Both the position numbers and the translations under genes were made by a program. DNA of 57,024 nt from Lyngbya aestuarii BL J. GTDB taxonomy: Bacteria; Cyanobacteriota; Cyanobacteriia; Cyanobacteriales; Microcoleaceae. Location: contig NZ_AUZM01000042.1 in assembly GCF_000478195.2 (NCBI RefSeq), forward strand, positions 1-57,024, given 5' to 3'. Below, in pieces: positions 18,479 through 28,550 of this stretch; within the stretch, counting starts at the first letter, position 1, and every line of letters starts with the position of its first letter. The notes below the pieces were generated by a model. That model had not been told where the DNA came from. It did no database searches and saw nothing but the letters and a program-made list of their open reading frames with translations.

Positions 18479-19970
18479 GGCAATTTTCCTCGGTCGAAGG
18501 TTGAACCTGCACAACAACGAGCGTCATATCATCAATATTGTGACTACCGGGGCCAACAAATTGTTGAACTTGCTCAAAAATATAATCTAGAATCGCTTGT
18601 GAGCTATTGTAATTTTGGCAAGCCCATTCAAAGGCATTTTGCAGATTTTCTTCATCAAAGCGTTCGCCTTTTTGATTAGCGGCATCGGTGAATCCATCAG
18701 TGTAATAAACAATGATATCTCCCGGATGAAGTTGAACCTGTGCCTCTGAATACCGAGTATCGGCATCTAAACCAATCAACATTCCCAAGGTATCGAGTTG
18801 CTGAATTGATCGCGTCGCTGCTTGCCATAACAATGGCGGATGATGAGCGGCGTTGCTGTAAGACAGGATACGAGTGGTCGGGTCGTACTCTGAATAAAAT
18901 AGAGTTACAAAGCGATTAGAGGTTTCGAGATCGGCGTACATGACGCGATTGAGGTGTTCAAGAATTTTGGCGGGACTGTGGCGGTTGAGAACTTCTGCCC
19001 GTAACATTCCCCGAGTCATGGTCATAATTAACCCCGCCGGGACGCCTTTGCCCATAACATCGCCGATGACAATACTCCAATTTTCCTGAATTTTCTCCTG
19101 ACTTATCGACTCAGAAGTGGCAGAGGGGCGACTTTCTCTTTGATCGAAGTTGGAAGGAATAAAATCATAATAATCGCCACCGACTCGGTTAGCCGTTTGA
19201 CAATGAGCGGCAACATCTACACCGGGAATTTTCGGGCATTTTCGGGGTAACAGACGGACTTGAATTTCGGCGCCAATTTCTAACTCGCGATCAAGGCGTT
19301 CTTTTTCCCGTAGAGAAACTGCTAGTTCATCATTGGCAATGGCAACTGCGGTTTGATCGGCAACCAGACGCATTAATTTTTGGCGTGTGGGTGTCCAGTG
19401 ATAGTTCGGATCATGGCTAAAGACATACAGCCGTCCGCGTTCAATATTATTAACTAAAATTGCCGTCCCAAACACTTGCACCTCTGGCCCTAAAAAATTG
19501 CTGACTTGGTAATCAAGATTAGCAATATAGGATTTGAGCAGATTTTTGGGCATCCGATCCACTGAATTGAGAGGCCCAACGCTGACTTGACGAGTCGCCG
19601 TTTCTAGGGCTTGACGAATATCGTGGCACTGACGGCCTTCTTGACAGTGCAGCCGTTGAAAACGGACTTGGCCGTTTGGTTTAAACAAAACAAGGGCACC
19701 GCCATCGGCATCTGTAACCCGACTGGCAACGAGGGGAGTCAATTCTAAAAATTGATTGAGATTCTTAAAACTACGGAGGGCAAATCCGAGAGAACTCAAC
19801 AATTCATTTACATTCTGCTGTTCCCGATGCAAACGAGCCACCAATTCTTTCAACGTTCTGACGGGGGTAATTTCCGTCGGGGTTGATTGACGAGCATTGG
19901 ACTCAGCCGTTCGCGTTGCGTCTCCAGTGGAGAATCGATCAGAGTGATGGGGCAAGGGCAGAGCAGTCAT
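18465..19970 (-). CDS. GAF domain/SpoIIE-type (PP2C-family) protein phosphatase, RsbU-like
   Basis: A 501-residue signalling phosphatase. The N-terminal 45 residues are polar. A helical segment with VARLHREQQNVNELL leads into a GAF-like sensor (about 65-225). The SpoIIE/PP2C catalytic domain covers about 240-495, with the metal-binding aspartates in GGDYYDF (about 265) and IGDVMGKGVPAG (about 300), AAHHPPLLW (about 375) and YYTDGFTDAAN (about 423). Such enzymes dephosphorylate anti-sigma-factor antagonists (STAS proteins) in partner-switching systems, but no STAS or RsbW-like gene is adjacent. An upstream GTG at 20018 is in frame; the ATG at 19968-19970 is preferred, though neither has a clear ribosome site. 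The 3' end overlaps the small membrane protein gene. Confidence 0.9.
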   Translation of the reverse strand: MTALPLPHHSDRFSTGDATRTAESNARQSTPTEITPVRTLKELVARLHREQQNVNELLSSLGFALRSFKNLNQFLELTPLVASRVTDADGGALVLFKPNGQVRFQRLHCQEGRQCHDIRQALETATRQVSVGPLNSVDRMPKNLLKSYIANLDYQVSNFLGPEVQVFGTAILVNNIERGRLYVFSHDPNYHWTPTRQKLMRLVADQTAVAIANDELAVSLREKERLDRELEIGAEIQVRLLPRKCPKIPGVDVAAHCQTANRVGGDYYDFIPSNFDQRESRPSATSESISQEKIQENWSIVIGDVMGKGVPAGLIMTMTRGMLRAEVLNRHSPAKILEHLNRVMYADLETSNRFVTLFYSEYDPTTRILSYSNAAHHPPLLWQAATRSIQQLDTLGMLIGLDADTRYSEAQVQLHPGDIIVYYTDGFTDAANQKGERFDEENLQNAFEWACQNYNSSQAILDYIFEQVQQFVGPGSHNIDDMTLVVVQVQPSTEENCHDAS

Positions 19971-20153
19971 ATCTGGTTCAGATAATGGTTTGTACAAAAA
20001 TGGGATATACTGAGTCACTCGGATTTTAGGGGGTTACTCCGACGCTCAAGAAGATCATCAATCAGTCATTCAAGGATTTCTGAATTTTGGGCAGCCAAGC
20101 CGGGTTTCCCTCATCTCAAATCTCAACAAAACTGCTTAACTAAAAAATTCGAC

Positions 20154-21815
20154 TTAGCCACTGAGTAAAGCTTCTATAAACTCATAGCTTGAAAAAGGTC
20201 TCAGGTCTTCGATACTTTCCCCCACACCAATAAAACGAATGGGTAAACCTAACTTTTGGACAATTGCTAGAGCAACACCACCTTTAGCAGTTCCATCTAA
20301 TTTTGTCAAGACTACACCACTGAGTTGAGCAGCTTCCGCAAAAACTTCAGCCTGACGCAGACCATTTTGACCGAGAGTTGCATCGAGTACGAGTAGGGAT
20401 TCTACGATCGCATCGGGTGCTTTTTTTTCAATAACCCGGCGCACTTTACTGAGTTCTTCCATCAAATTTTTCTTGTTTTGCAGGCGTCCGGCCGTATCAA
20501 CCAAAAGCAGTTCGATGTTTCTGGATCTAGCGGCTTCCATTGCATCAAAGACAACGGCGGCTGGATCGGTATTCTTGCCGGGATTGGCAATGACATCAAC
20601 CCCACTGCGTTCACCCCAGATTTTAACCTGTTCGACGGCGGCGGCTCGGAAAGTATCTGCTGCGGCAATCAGGCAACGATAATCAGATTTTGTCGCAATG
20701 TGACCAATTTTTCCAATGGTTGTCGTCTTACCTGCACCATTGACTCCCGTGATCAGCCAAATATTTAAAGTGTCTTTCTGGGGAGCAAATAAAGGACTAT
20801 AACCATTTTGATAGGGTCGATCGAGGAGTTCTCGCAGAATTTGCTTGAGGTAGGCAATTGCTTGTTCGGGAGGGAGAATTTCGGTGCGAATTTTCTCTTG
20901 GAGTGCGGCAATTACGGTATCGGTAGCTTCAACACCGACATCGGCTTGTAAGAGTAAGGATTCAATTTCCTCTACCGCTTCCTGGTTTAATGGCCCCTGA
21001 CCGACGATCGCTTTGAGTTGGTTGAGCAAGTTGCGACGAGTTCGCCCTAATCCACGCCACAGTTTTTGCAACCAGGTAATTTCTTCAAGAGCGACATCTT
21101 CAGGACGACGACCTTGATTGGCCAAAACTTCCGCCGACCACATAAACATCTCATCAAATGTCATCGCTGACTGTTCAGGTTGAACGGCTTCACCAGAAGT
21201 TTGGGCGGTGACGGGTTCGGGTTCTTCTTGGGCTGTTTCTTTTAAACGTTCAATTCGGGCTTGACGTTCGGCTTGAGATTGCGCCCAGATGGGTAAGGAG
21301 GCTTCGGCGGCGGTCGTTTTTTCGACTTCCTCTGCTTCCTCTGCTTGGATTTCGGGAACCTCAGTTGAGGAAAGTTCGGGAGAATCGGCAGGAATCACTG
21401 ATCCTATTTCCGGTTCAACGACAGTCGCTGGTACAGTCGCTGGTTCGGTTACGGCTTCAATGTCTGTTTTTTCGGCTTCCTCGGTTTGGATCTCCTCTGG
21501 CGGTTCCGGAGTGGGTTGTTCGTCTAGCGTTTCTACAGCGTGAGTCTCTAACTCCGGTTCGGTTTGGATCTCTTGAGGCTGTGATTGTTGTTCTTGTTGG
21601 GTTTGCAGATTTTGGTAAGCTGTTTTTGCCCATTGGAGATAATCATCAGCCGATGTTGTTTTTGCGGTTGTCGGTGGGGACTGTTCTTCCTCAGACGGTT
21701 GAGGTTCGGCTTGGCGTTCCTCCTCAGAGGGACTTTCGGGATCTACCGATTGTTCTGCTGATGGGGAAGTTGCGTCCTTCGTATCAAACTTACGACGAAA
21801 CCAATTGAAAACCAT
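20154..21815 (-). CDS. ftsY: Signal recognition particle receptor FtsY
   Basis: A 553-residue SRP receptor GTPase for co-translational membrane targeting. The N-terminal basic MVFNWFRRKF may touch the membrane. Residues about 15-230 are an acidic, Glu/Pro/Thr-rich A domain, longer than in many bacteria and of low complexity. The N domain (about 240-335) and G domain follow, with G1 GVNGAGKTTTIGKI (about 354), DTFRAAA, DTAGRLQNKKNL (about 438), TKLDGTAKGG (about 500) and the C-terminal GVGESIEDLRPF. Complete and normal in the catalytic part. The start ATG at 21813-21815 is the only one giving the basic N-terminus. Confidence 0.96.
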   Translation of the reverse strand: MVFNWFRRKFDTKDATSPSAEQSVDPESPSEEERQAEPQPSEEEQSPPTTAKTTSADDYLQWAKTAYQNLQTQQEQQSQPQEIQTEPELETHAVETLDEQPTPEPPEEIQTEEAEKTDIEAVTEPATVPATVVEPEIGSVIPADSPELSSTEVPEIQAEEAEEVEKTTAAEASLPIWAQSQAERQARIERLKETAQEEPEPVTAQTSGEAVQPEQSAMTFDEMFMWSAEVLANQGRRPEDVALEEITWLQKLWRGLGRTRRNLLNQLKAIVGQGPLNQEAVEEIESLLLQADVGVEATDTVIAALQEKIRTEILPPEQAIAYLKQILRELLDRPYQNGYSPLFAPQKDTLNIWLITGVNGAGKTTTIGKIGHIATKSDYRCLIAAADTFRAAAVEQVKIWGERSGVDVIANPGKNTDPAAVVFDAMEAARSRNIELLLVDTAGRLQNKKNLMEELSKVRRVIEKKAPDAIVESLLVLDATLGQNGLRQAEVFAEAAQLSGVVLTKLDGTAKGGVALAIVQKLGLPIRFIGVGESIEDLRPFSSYEFIEALLSG

Positions 21816-22152
21816 TGCACTGACTCGCTCTCGATGTGAGACTATTTCTAAATTATTAATAGTTTGTCAGAATTTTGCCCAATAATGAATCTTTTTTTGA
21901 ATCCAATTGCAATTAGACCGTATGACTCCTTGATAGTTGTAACACTTATTCTGACTGTTGACCAATATGAAGACTACGACTAAAGATAGAGTGATCAGAT
22001 TTATTTTGAATCAAGAGTATGAGTAATTACTTAAAATTGGCAACCTCCTCTGCTGAATAGAAATCACTGACAATAGATTCCCAACCGTAAACTTGACCAA
22101 ATCTTTACAGTTTTTACAGGTTTGCTTTGAAAAAGCTTTACCAACAAGGAAG
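21816..22152. other. Spacer before ftsY, no gene seen
   Basis: 337 A/T-rich bases between ftsY and the 3' end of the GAF protein gene, both on the minus strand. It must hold the ftsY promoter. No hairpin with a T tract and no small frame with a ribosome site was found. Confidence 0.4.
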
Positions 22153-24960
22153 TTATGATATATTGATCGGTAAAATCAACCGAGTGATAATTTGACCCGA
22201 ATCAAGTTTTTGGAGTTGAAACTGACCTCCCATTTTGTGAAGAATACGCTCTACAATCATCAAATGTTGACCGGGTGGACGATCTAGGGTAGAAGGCTTC
22301 AGCAAATCCGAAGATCGACCCGCTTCTAGATCCCGAATCAGGTGAGGATGGATCAGACCCCGATCCATAACCACAAATTCCAAATGTTGTTCATCTAATG
22401 CTTGAACGTTAATGTCAATTACCCCCTTTAACGGTGCTCGATAACAAGCGATCAGCAACAATTCATAACAAACCAGTTCCAGTTTAAGACTATCGGCGAT
22501 TAACGAGAGATTCCTCTGTTGTTGAACTTGTAGCAAAAGTTGGCGATTTTTCATCACGGGTTCAATCCGATCGCCAACTCGTCGTAATAAGTTAGAAACA
22601 ACAATCAAATCATGGCGATTATGAAGTTGCCACTGCTCCCGTTTGAGTAATGATGAAGTCGAAGCTAAAGTCTGACTAATTTGACGGATAAGCTGTTGAT
22701 AGCGCAAATTCGTCAATTGATATTTATGTTCATCGATATCGGGAAAAGGGGATTGTTTGAGTTCAGTGAGTTGTTTGATTCGACTTCCGACTACACGATA
22801 AAGTTCTTCTAAACGACGTTGTTTGTACCAGTTGAGCCATTCGAGTTCTTCTCGCTGTTGAGACAAGCTAGTTTGAACTCTCAGCGATCGTCGCATCCAG
22901 GCGAACTGAGTCACAAATCCCTCTAAAAGCTGACGGGTTTGCTGAGATTCATCTTCTAAATAAGGAGAACTGAGAATCAGTACACCTGTAGATAAATGTT
23001 GGGAATGAGTTCGTAATGCGATCGCCCAAATTTGATCACAATCGGATGGACAATTTAGCCACTGACGGGTGATTGTCGGTAGACTGTTGATGTCTTGGCA
23101 AAAAATCCCTTCCGTTCCTAAAACCTGTTGAATCAAAGAGTCCTGCTCAACATCTATCGTCATATTTGTTTGCGAAACAACGGGCTGTTGGTGTTCATAG
23201 CGCTGAACAATTTCACCTTGTTTCTGGCTTTCTGTCCAGGTTACAAGGAGCAACAAATGACTCGACAAGTTGAGGGCAATTTGTTCGGTAAAGCGACGTT
23301 CTAACTCGCAAATTTCATCGGTTTGCTGGCTAATTTGCCAACCGATCGCACTCATCTGGCTGAGTTGATGTTGAACTTCCACCTGATGGTTGAGGTGCCA
23401 TTGCTGCAAGATTAACCCTAATTGTTGGGCAACTATTTTCACTAAGGCTGATTCGGCTTGAGTCCAGGTGCGAGGGCTGGTATGACCAATAACGAGCAGT
23501 GAACGACGTCTTGTTGGGGTTTTGATGCCGGGATGATCATCGGTGGGACAGACTAATAGCGATCGCACTCCAATTTCTCGTAACGGTTCACTCCAAGCTG
23601 ATAAGCTGGGGTTGTCATCCAATTGTTCAATTGCGATCATGCCTCTGTCTTGAAATTGCTGTTCGCTCGCGCGGGTGAGCATTGCTAGAGGGGTGGTGAG
23701 CAAGCGATGATCCGGCAGTGGATTTTGATACAGGAGATCAAACTGGTGGTTGGTGGGTCGTTCTTCGAGTAGAAAAAAGTATTCGCTCTTTAAGCGTTGA
23801 CACAAGCGCTCGGCACTACTGGAAAGGAGAATGTGCCAGTCTTCATTGGTGACAATGGCTCGGGTGATTTCTGCGGTTAAGGCGTGATTTTGCTTGATTT
23901 TTTTGATTGTATCGTTCATGTCCGCTAGAGGTGCAATTACGCCCAGGAGTTGAGCCATTCCTCGGACATAGGTTTTCTCGGTGGTTTGCCAGATGCGAGG
24001 GTGTTTTCCTTCGATCGCTAAAAATCCCAGGAGTTCTCGGTTAAAAATGATCGGGGCGGCGAGTAACGATCGGACTCGCATTCCTCGCATTAAGCGTCGA
24101 GTGATTTCGGTTTTGAGGGTGCTGTGAGATTGACCAATCGAAACTAAGCGATCGCTGGCTAAAGCTTGATAGAACTCGGTCAAATCTTGGAGATTAATTC
24201 CGGAAGCCGCACGGGTAATTATGGCTTCTGGTGTTTTTTTGAGGTTACTGCTGCGTCGCCAAAAGTAACGTCCGTCTTGATGATACCAATAAATATTGGT
24301 GCGTGTGGGTTGAATAAATCGATGGGTTTCTTTAACGACGGCTTCGAGATAGTGATCGAGACGCACAAAACGACGAAACTCAGATAATAATTTCAGTAGG
24401 GAGGCGCTCGGATGTTTGGTTTGCTGACGTTGCCAATCGGTTTCGATGTGATACAGTGCGGTTGCTAATCCCCCTAAGATGATCGAAAGATATTCGGTTT
24501 CGTTGGTTTCGAGATAGCGATCTTTTTCACTTGTTCCGAGTAAGACTAAGCCAAAGCCCCGATCTTTGTGTCGCAGTGGATAGAGAAGGGTTGAGTGAAT
24601 ATTATAGGTTTGGGCGAGTTTACACCACTCTCCGACTCGGGTTTCGGTTTGTAAGTCGGCGATCGTAATGGGTTGTAACTCAATGATCACTTGTTCAAAT
24701 AAATCTCCGGCGATCAGAGGAAATCGTTGTTTGAGAAAACTTCTTTCCTCATCGGGGGTGATTCCCCCTTTACCGACTAACTGATGGTCGAGGCGATCGT
24801 ACAGGCCAATCCAGATTAAACGATAGTTGAATTTCGCTTGCAGATAGGATAAGCTGATTTGCAATAGGATATCTACGTTGTCTTGTTCTCGCAATGTTTG
24901 GAGAACTTGACTGAGGGTCATCGCCTGCACCCGATCGGTTGAATTTGAATGCTGCCCCAT
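22153..24960 (-). CDS. Multi-GAF sensor protein with degenerate histidine-kinase-like C-terminus
   Basis: A 935-residue cytosolic protein. Four GAF-like modules can be followed by eye: about 30-175 (YRLIWIGLYD, LLYPLRHKDRGFGLVLLG), 205-350 (SLLAAPIIFNRELLGFLAIEG), 365-510 (VRSLLVCPTDD) and 530-680. A helical pair (about 690-775) and a C-terminal about 150 residues follow, with the outline of a GHKL ATPase. The kinase hallmarks are missing or altered: no H-box His context, ELLLIACYRAP where an N-box Asn should be, MDRGLI instead of DxGxG, and no clear G2 glycines. It is therefore probably not an active kinase. The ATG at 24958-24960 is used; MTLSQVL 13 codons later is an alternative. Ligands are unknown. 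Confidence 0.75.
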   Translation of the reverse strand: MGQHSNSTDRVQAMTLSQVLQTLREQDNVDILLQISLSYLQAKFNYRLIWIGLYDRLDHQLVGKGGITPDEERSFLKQRFPLIAGDLFEQVIIELQPITIADLQTETRVGEWCKLAQTYNIHSTLLYPLRHKDRGFGLVLLGTSEKDRYLETNETEYLSIILGGLATALYHIETDWQRQQTKHPSASLLKLLSEFRRFVRLDHYLEAVVKETHRFIQPTRTNIYWYHQDGRYFWRRSSNLKKTPEAIITRAASGINLQDLTEFYQALASDRLVSIGQSHSTLKTEITRRLMRGMRVRSLLAAPIIFNRELLGFLAIEGKHPRIWQTTEKTYVRGMAQLLGVIAPLADMNDTIKKIKQNHALTAEITRAIVTNEDWHILLSSSAERLCQRLKSEYFFLLEERPTNHQFDLLYQNPLPDHRLLTTPLAMLTRASEQQFQDRGMIAIEQLDDNPSLSAWSEPLREIGVRSLLVCPTDDHPGIKTPTRRRSLLVIGHTSPRTWTQAESALVKIVAQQLGLILQQWHLNHQVEVQHQLSQMSAIGWQISQQTDEICELERRFTEQIALNLSSHLLLLVTWTESQKQGEIVQRYEHQQPVVSQTNMTIDVEQDSLIQQVLGTEGIFCQDINSLPTITRQWLNCPSDCDQIWAIALRTHSQHLSTGVLILSSPYLEDESQQTRQLLEGFVTQFAWMRRSLRVQTSLSQQREELEWLNWYKQRRLEELYRVVGSRIKQLTELKQSPFPDIDEHKYQLTNLRYQQLIRQISQTLASTSSLLKREQWQLHNRHDLIVVSNLLRRVGDRIEPVMKNRQLLLQVQQQRNLSLIADSLKLELVCYELLLIACYRAPLKGVIDINVQALDEQHLEFVVMDRGLIHPHLIRDLEAGRSSDLLKPSTLDRPPGQHLMIVERILHKMGGQFQLQKLDSGQIITRLILPINIS

Positions 24961-25115
24961 AGGAATTAAACTCTTTAAAAAAATTTGAATTTGATTAAAA
25001 TCTCACAACGGTGAGTGGCGATCAGAAAACTTTTAATCGTTTTGCTGCATAGTTGGAAACAATAGAGTTGTTGGTTTTATTTTTGATGATGCCGTTAAGA
25101 AGATTTTAGGAGAAA

Positions 25116-26258
25116 TTGTTGGATATTTATCGAAGTGTGATCAGACCTATTTTATTTTCTGGATTGAACGTTGATCCAGAGTGGGCGCATCATCAAACAT
25201 TACACCTGTTGAGTTGGCTTGATCGCACTTCGACTCAGCTTCCTTCTCGTTGGATTGAGTCAAAAATTCGGTCTTCTTTTTGTCTGTCAGATCACCGTCT
25301 CGCCCAAACGTTATGGGGTTTACCGTTTAATAATCCTCTGGGTTTAGCAGCAGGATTTGATAAAGATGGAGTGGCGGCCGGAATTTGGGGAAGTTTGGGT
25401 TTTGGTTTTGCTGAGTTGGGAACGGTTACTTTTCATCCTCAACCGGGTAATCCCCAACCGCGATTATTTCGTCTACTTTATGATCAAGCGGTTTTAAACC
25501 GTATGGGGTTTAATAATCAGGGGGCAAAAGCCCTCGCCACTCGTTTACAAAGTCGTGAGACTCGTCAATCTTTATCGATTCCCATTGGGATTAATTTAGG
25601 TAAATCCAAAGTCACTCCTTTAGAAGATGCTTCTAATGATTATTTGGGAAGTTTTCGAGATTTGAAAGCTTGCGGTGACTACTTTGTGGTTAATGTCTCC
25701 TCTCCCAATACACCAGGATTGCGATCGCTACAAGATGCTGAACAACTTAGCAAGATTTTACACAGTTTGCAACAGGAAAATCAAGCCCAAAAACCATTAT
25801 TGGTGAAAATTGCGCCGGATTTAGAAGATGAGGCAATTTCTGATATTCTGGAACTGGCAAAAACGTATCAGTTAGCGGGAATTATTGCAACGAATACCAC
25901 GATTTCTCGGGAGGGTTTAAGAACTCAAATAATTACAAAAACTGGAAAATCTCCGACTGAAGAAGCCGGGGGAATTAGTGGAAAACCCCTACACAAACGG
26001 TCTACAGAAGTGATTCGTTTGATTTGGGAAAAAACACAAGGACAGTTACCGATTATTGGAGTTGGGGGTGTTTTTACGGCTGCTGATGCTTGGGAAAAAA
26101 TTACAGCAGGTGCGAGTTTAATTCAAGTTTATACGGGTTGGGTTTATGAAGGGCCGGGAATGATTCGGAATATCTTAACAGGATTGTTAGAAAAGTTAGA
26201 ACAGCAGGGACTTGAATCGATTTCGCAAGCGGTGGGTTTACAACATAAGAATGATTGA
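25116..26258 (+). CDS. pyrD: Dihydroorotate dehydrogenase (quinone), class 2
   Basis: A 380-residue FMN enzyme that oxidises dihydroorotate to orotate in pyrimidine synthesis and passes electrons to membrane quinone. Seen: the class 2 N-terminal helices ([23 protein letters not shown]), [15 protein letters not shown] (about residues 70-84), the catalytic-serine segment [13 protein letters not shown] (about 193), NTTISREGL (about 260), and the FMN-phosphate loops GGISGKPL and IGVGGVFTA near the end. The two adjacent TTG codons at 25116 and 25119 are the only plausible starts. AGGAG (25108-25112) is best spaced for 25119. The stop is directly followed by the stop of a gene on the other strand. 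Confidence 0.95.
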   Translation: MLDIYRSVIRPILFSGLNVDPEWAHHQTLHLLSWLDRTSTQLPSRWIESKIRSSFCLSDHRLAQTLWGLPFNNPLGLAAGFDKDGVAAGIWGSLGFGFAELGTVTFHPQPGNPQPRLFRLLYDQAVLNRMGFNNQGAKALATRLQSRETRQSLSIPIGINLGKSKVTPLEDASNDYLGSFRDLKACGDYFVVNVSSPNTPGLRSLQDAEQLSKILHSLQQENQAQKPLLVKIAPDLEDEAISDILELAKTYQLAGIIATNTTISREGLRTQIITKTGKSPTEEAGGISGKPLHKRSTEVIRLIWEKTQGQLPIIGVGGVFTAADAWEKITAGASLIQVYTGWVYEGPGMIRNILTGLLEKLEQQGLESISQAVGLQHKND

Positions 26259-26597
26259 TTAAAAGACTAAAATCCATAACCCTGTGAACATAAATAAAAT
26301 AATATTAATCCAAGGAATAAAACTAATATAAACGGCGGGCTTGATTACTCTAATTTTATACAAACTCCATGCTAAAGCAATACAAAACGCGGCTATAATC
26401 GGAAAAGTTGCCATTGAATAAAACAAGGTTTTTGTGAGAATTAAACTCAAACCTGTCTCGATATTCACGTCTAACGAGTCTTCAGGCTCAAAGGCTAAAT
26501 CAAACCCTAATGTAAAAATAGCTCCCATTAAAGCCGGATAGAGAGCCGCCAAATACACTCCCGCATTGGTAATGATCACTACTTTGGGTCTAACCAT
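26259..26597 (-). CDS. Small integral membrane protein, unknown family
   Basis: About 112 residues with three to four hydrophobic segments: VVIITNAGVYLAALYPALMGAIF (near residues 5-28), a polar acidic loop (EPEDSLDVNIET), TKTLFYSMATFPIIAAFCIALAW, and AVYISFIPWINIILFMFTGLWIL at the end. I do not recognise the family. The frame opens with a TTG at 26618; the ATG at 26595-26597 is preferred, though without a good ribosome site. The gene is exactly tail-to-tail with pyrD. It may be a small inner-membrane or thylakoid protein. Confidence 0.6.
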   Translation of the reverse strand: MVRPKVVIITNAGVYLAALYPALMGAIFTLGFDLAFEPEDSLDVNIETGLSLILTKTLFYSMATFPIIAAFCIALAWSLYKIRVIKPAVYISFIPWINIILFMFTGLWILVF

Positions 26598-26807
26598 AAA
26601 AGATGCAACCGATGACAAGCTTAATCATGAGATTAATGTATCATCAAGGGGGTCATGGTTTAAAATAAGCGTCTCTAGAGAGAGTTCGCAAAAGTCCCAA
26701 TGAGATAATTGTTTGACTGTTCCCGGGTACTCTTAATTCCAAAATTGCTCAGAATTGCAGTTTGAGGAGGCGTAGATTGATTTAGACCACTAAGCAGTCA
26801 GATTGAG

Positions 26808-27209
26808 ATGAATACAAAATCCTTTTTATTTGGCATGATTTTATTAGGGTTAGGCGTGGTGGGTTTCGGCTTCAGTCTACGAGAGAGTTATGCTGATAAT
26901 ACTCCGAGTGAGGGGTTGATCGCTCGCGGTACTGTACCATTTTGGAGGGTAGAAATTAGTCGCGATGAAATTATTTTCTTATCACCAACCGCAGAGGAGC
27001 AAAAATACCCCTATATCGAACCGATGAGTGCATCTTCACGTCCAGCTTCTTTGATTCAAGTTTATCGGCTTCAGGGAAATCCTAGCGGTTTTTTGGTTTT
27101 GAGACAAGACGATACCTGTAATGATGGAATGGCTGATTACACCTATTCGTATAATGCAACGCTTATTTTGGGAAATCAAGTGTTTGAAGGATGTGCGGAA
27201 AAACAATAA
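26808..27209 (+). CDS. Secreted COG3650-like protein
   Basis: A 133-residue protein with a signal peptide (basic MNTKSF, hydrophobic to about residue 24, then ESYADN). The mature part has RGTVPFWRVEISRDEIIFLSP and ends with DDTCNDGMADYTYSYNATLILGNQVFEGCAEK. The two Cys (about 103 and 128) and the 'C.DGM...Y...A.L.....F.GCA' pattern are those of the COG3650 family of periplasmic proteins, sometimes fused to MliC-like lysozyme-inhibitor domains. The cysteines probably form a disulfide. The biochemical role is unknown. It is monocistronic as far as can be seen. Confidence 0.7.
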   Translation: MNTKSFLFGMILLGLGVVGFGFSLRESYADNTPSEGLIARGTVPFWRVEISRDEIIFLSPTAEEQKYPYIEPMSASSRPASLIQVYRLQGNPSGFLVLRQDDTCNDGMADYTYSYNATLILGNQVFEGCAEKQ

Positions 27210-27364
27210 GTTAACACTGCTTAAACTTCAGATGAATTGGTAAATTTTTTTAACAATTTACAGAAAGAAGATTATCACTTAGAATTATAATAATTTAGGG
27301 CAGTTTTCATGGTATTGTTGTCCCTAAGTTTTTATCGGTATTGACTCCCTCACCTTTTAATTAT

Positions 27365-27721
27365 ATGAAAATTAATTCAACTCAAACGACTTATCACTTC
27401 AAGCCGGGACAGGTGATTGTTCTGAAAAATTTTAAAGATTCTGGAGTGGTTGAAAATGCACCTGTATTAAAGATTGATGATGATGTCGAAATTTTGGTGA
27501 CAATTCAGTATATTATTCAAACGGAAAGTCATATAGAAATTGGGTTTTTACCTGTAGAAGTTTCCTATGTTAGTAATATGGCTTATATGATTTTAAAAAC
27601 CGTTTTTTTTGATAGTGAAACTGAATTTTTTACAGTAGATTGTGCTTATATTCAAGAATATATTGTCGAAAGTCAAGAAGTTGAAAGTGCGATGAAGGTT
27701 GATGTGTTTGTGGTTGAGTAA
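27365..27721 (+). CDS. Hypothetical protein, 118 residues
   Basis: I do not recognise the family. A TTG eight codons upstream (27341) is in frame; the ATG at 27365 is preferred. The protein is acidic and rich in beta-forming residues (YHFKPGQVIVLKNF, VLKIDDDVEILVTIQYII, IEIGFLPVEVSYVSNMAYMIL), with no signal peptide or membrane helix. The gene is very A/T-rich. It sits between two secreted-protein genes on the same strand with spacers over 90 bases, so co-transcription is uncertain. Confidence 0.5.
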   Translation: MKINSTQTTYHFKPGQVIVLKNFKDSGVVENAPVLKIDDDVEILVTIQYIIQTESHIEIGFLPVEVSYVSNMAYMILKTVFFDSETEFFTVDCAYIQEYIVESQEVESAMKVDVFVVE

Positions 27722-27818
27722 ATGATTAAATTTATCCCAATTTGCAAATTTTTCAGGAATCTATTCTACTAATCATGTAATTGTATAAAGACGACTTTAA
27801 ATAGACAAGTGAATAACG

Positions 27819-28541
27819 ATGCGATCGCTTAAATTACTGATTTTAGTTCTATTGGTGTTGAGTGTCAGTTCTGCGCTCAGTTTTGCTCAATCTACCTCTA
27901 GACAACGCCTTCAAAGATCAACTTCTATTGCTCAAAATCAAAGTAATAATCAACTTTCTGGCTATTGTTTTAGTTTAGAAAATGAAACCCTATCTTCAGT
28001 GGCTCGAATTTACCTTGAGAAAGAAAATAAGGTTAGTGGTCATGTAAATGCGACAATTCATAATGAAGAAGTCGGATACTATACGTCTTATTTTCAAACT
28101 TTACAAGGAACAAAACAAGGAAAGGATTTAAAACTAAATATGATCACCAAAATTGAACTCGATACTCAAAATAGTCAAGAAACGTGGCAGTTAGAAGATG
28201 ATTTTCTCAATACAGGGAGAGAGGTTTATCAAAGAGTTCCTTGCTTAGTTTCCAGAATTCGATTTGCGAGAGGGGCGAGTTCGGGGACAGTAGAAAATTC
28301 AGTTGTTCGAGGGAGTCGAAATATTTATTTACTCGATGCAAAAGAAGGTCAAAAGATGGAAATTAATATTAGTTCGTTAGAAAATAATGCAGTTTTTGAA
28401 GTGATGGCGCCCAATGGAGAAATACTCAACTCAGAAGAAACTCTGTCTAGCTTGATTTTACCTGCAACGGGTCGTTATGAGATTATTGTGGGGGGAACTC
28501 GGGGAAATGCAACTTATAAATTGACCGTGAAAATTAGATAA
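27819..28541 (+). CDS. Secreted protein with C-terminal PPC-like beta-sandwich domain
   Basis: A 240-residue exported protein. The signal peptide is clear (MRSLKLLILVLLVLSVSSALSFAQ, cleavage after about residue 23). Residues about 45-140 form a domain with one Cys (LSGYCFSLEN) and another later (VPCLVSRIRF), possibly a disulfide. The C-terminal about 85 residues (GSRNIYLLDAKEGQKMEIN, then TGRYEIIVGGTRGNATYKLTV) match the prepeptidase C-terminal (PPC) type beta-sandwich. There is no enzyme domain. A small protein with a similar C-terminal pattern lies at 40349-40762. The function is unknown, probably periplasmic or extracellular. Confidence 0.65.
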   Translation: MRSLKLLILVLLVLSVSSALSFAQSTSRQRLQRSTSIAQNQSNNQLSGYCFSLENETLSSVARIYLEKENKVSGHVNATIHNEEVGYYTSYFQTLQGTKQGKDLKLNMITKIELDTQNSQETWQLEDDFLNTGREVYQRVPCLVSRIRFARGASSGTVENSVVRGSRNIYLLDAKEGQKMEINISSLENNAVFEVMAPNGEILNSEETLSSLILPATGRYEIIVGGTRGNATYKLTVKIR

Positions 28542-28550
28542 GAATAAACT

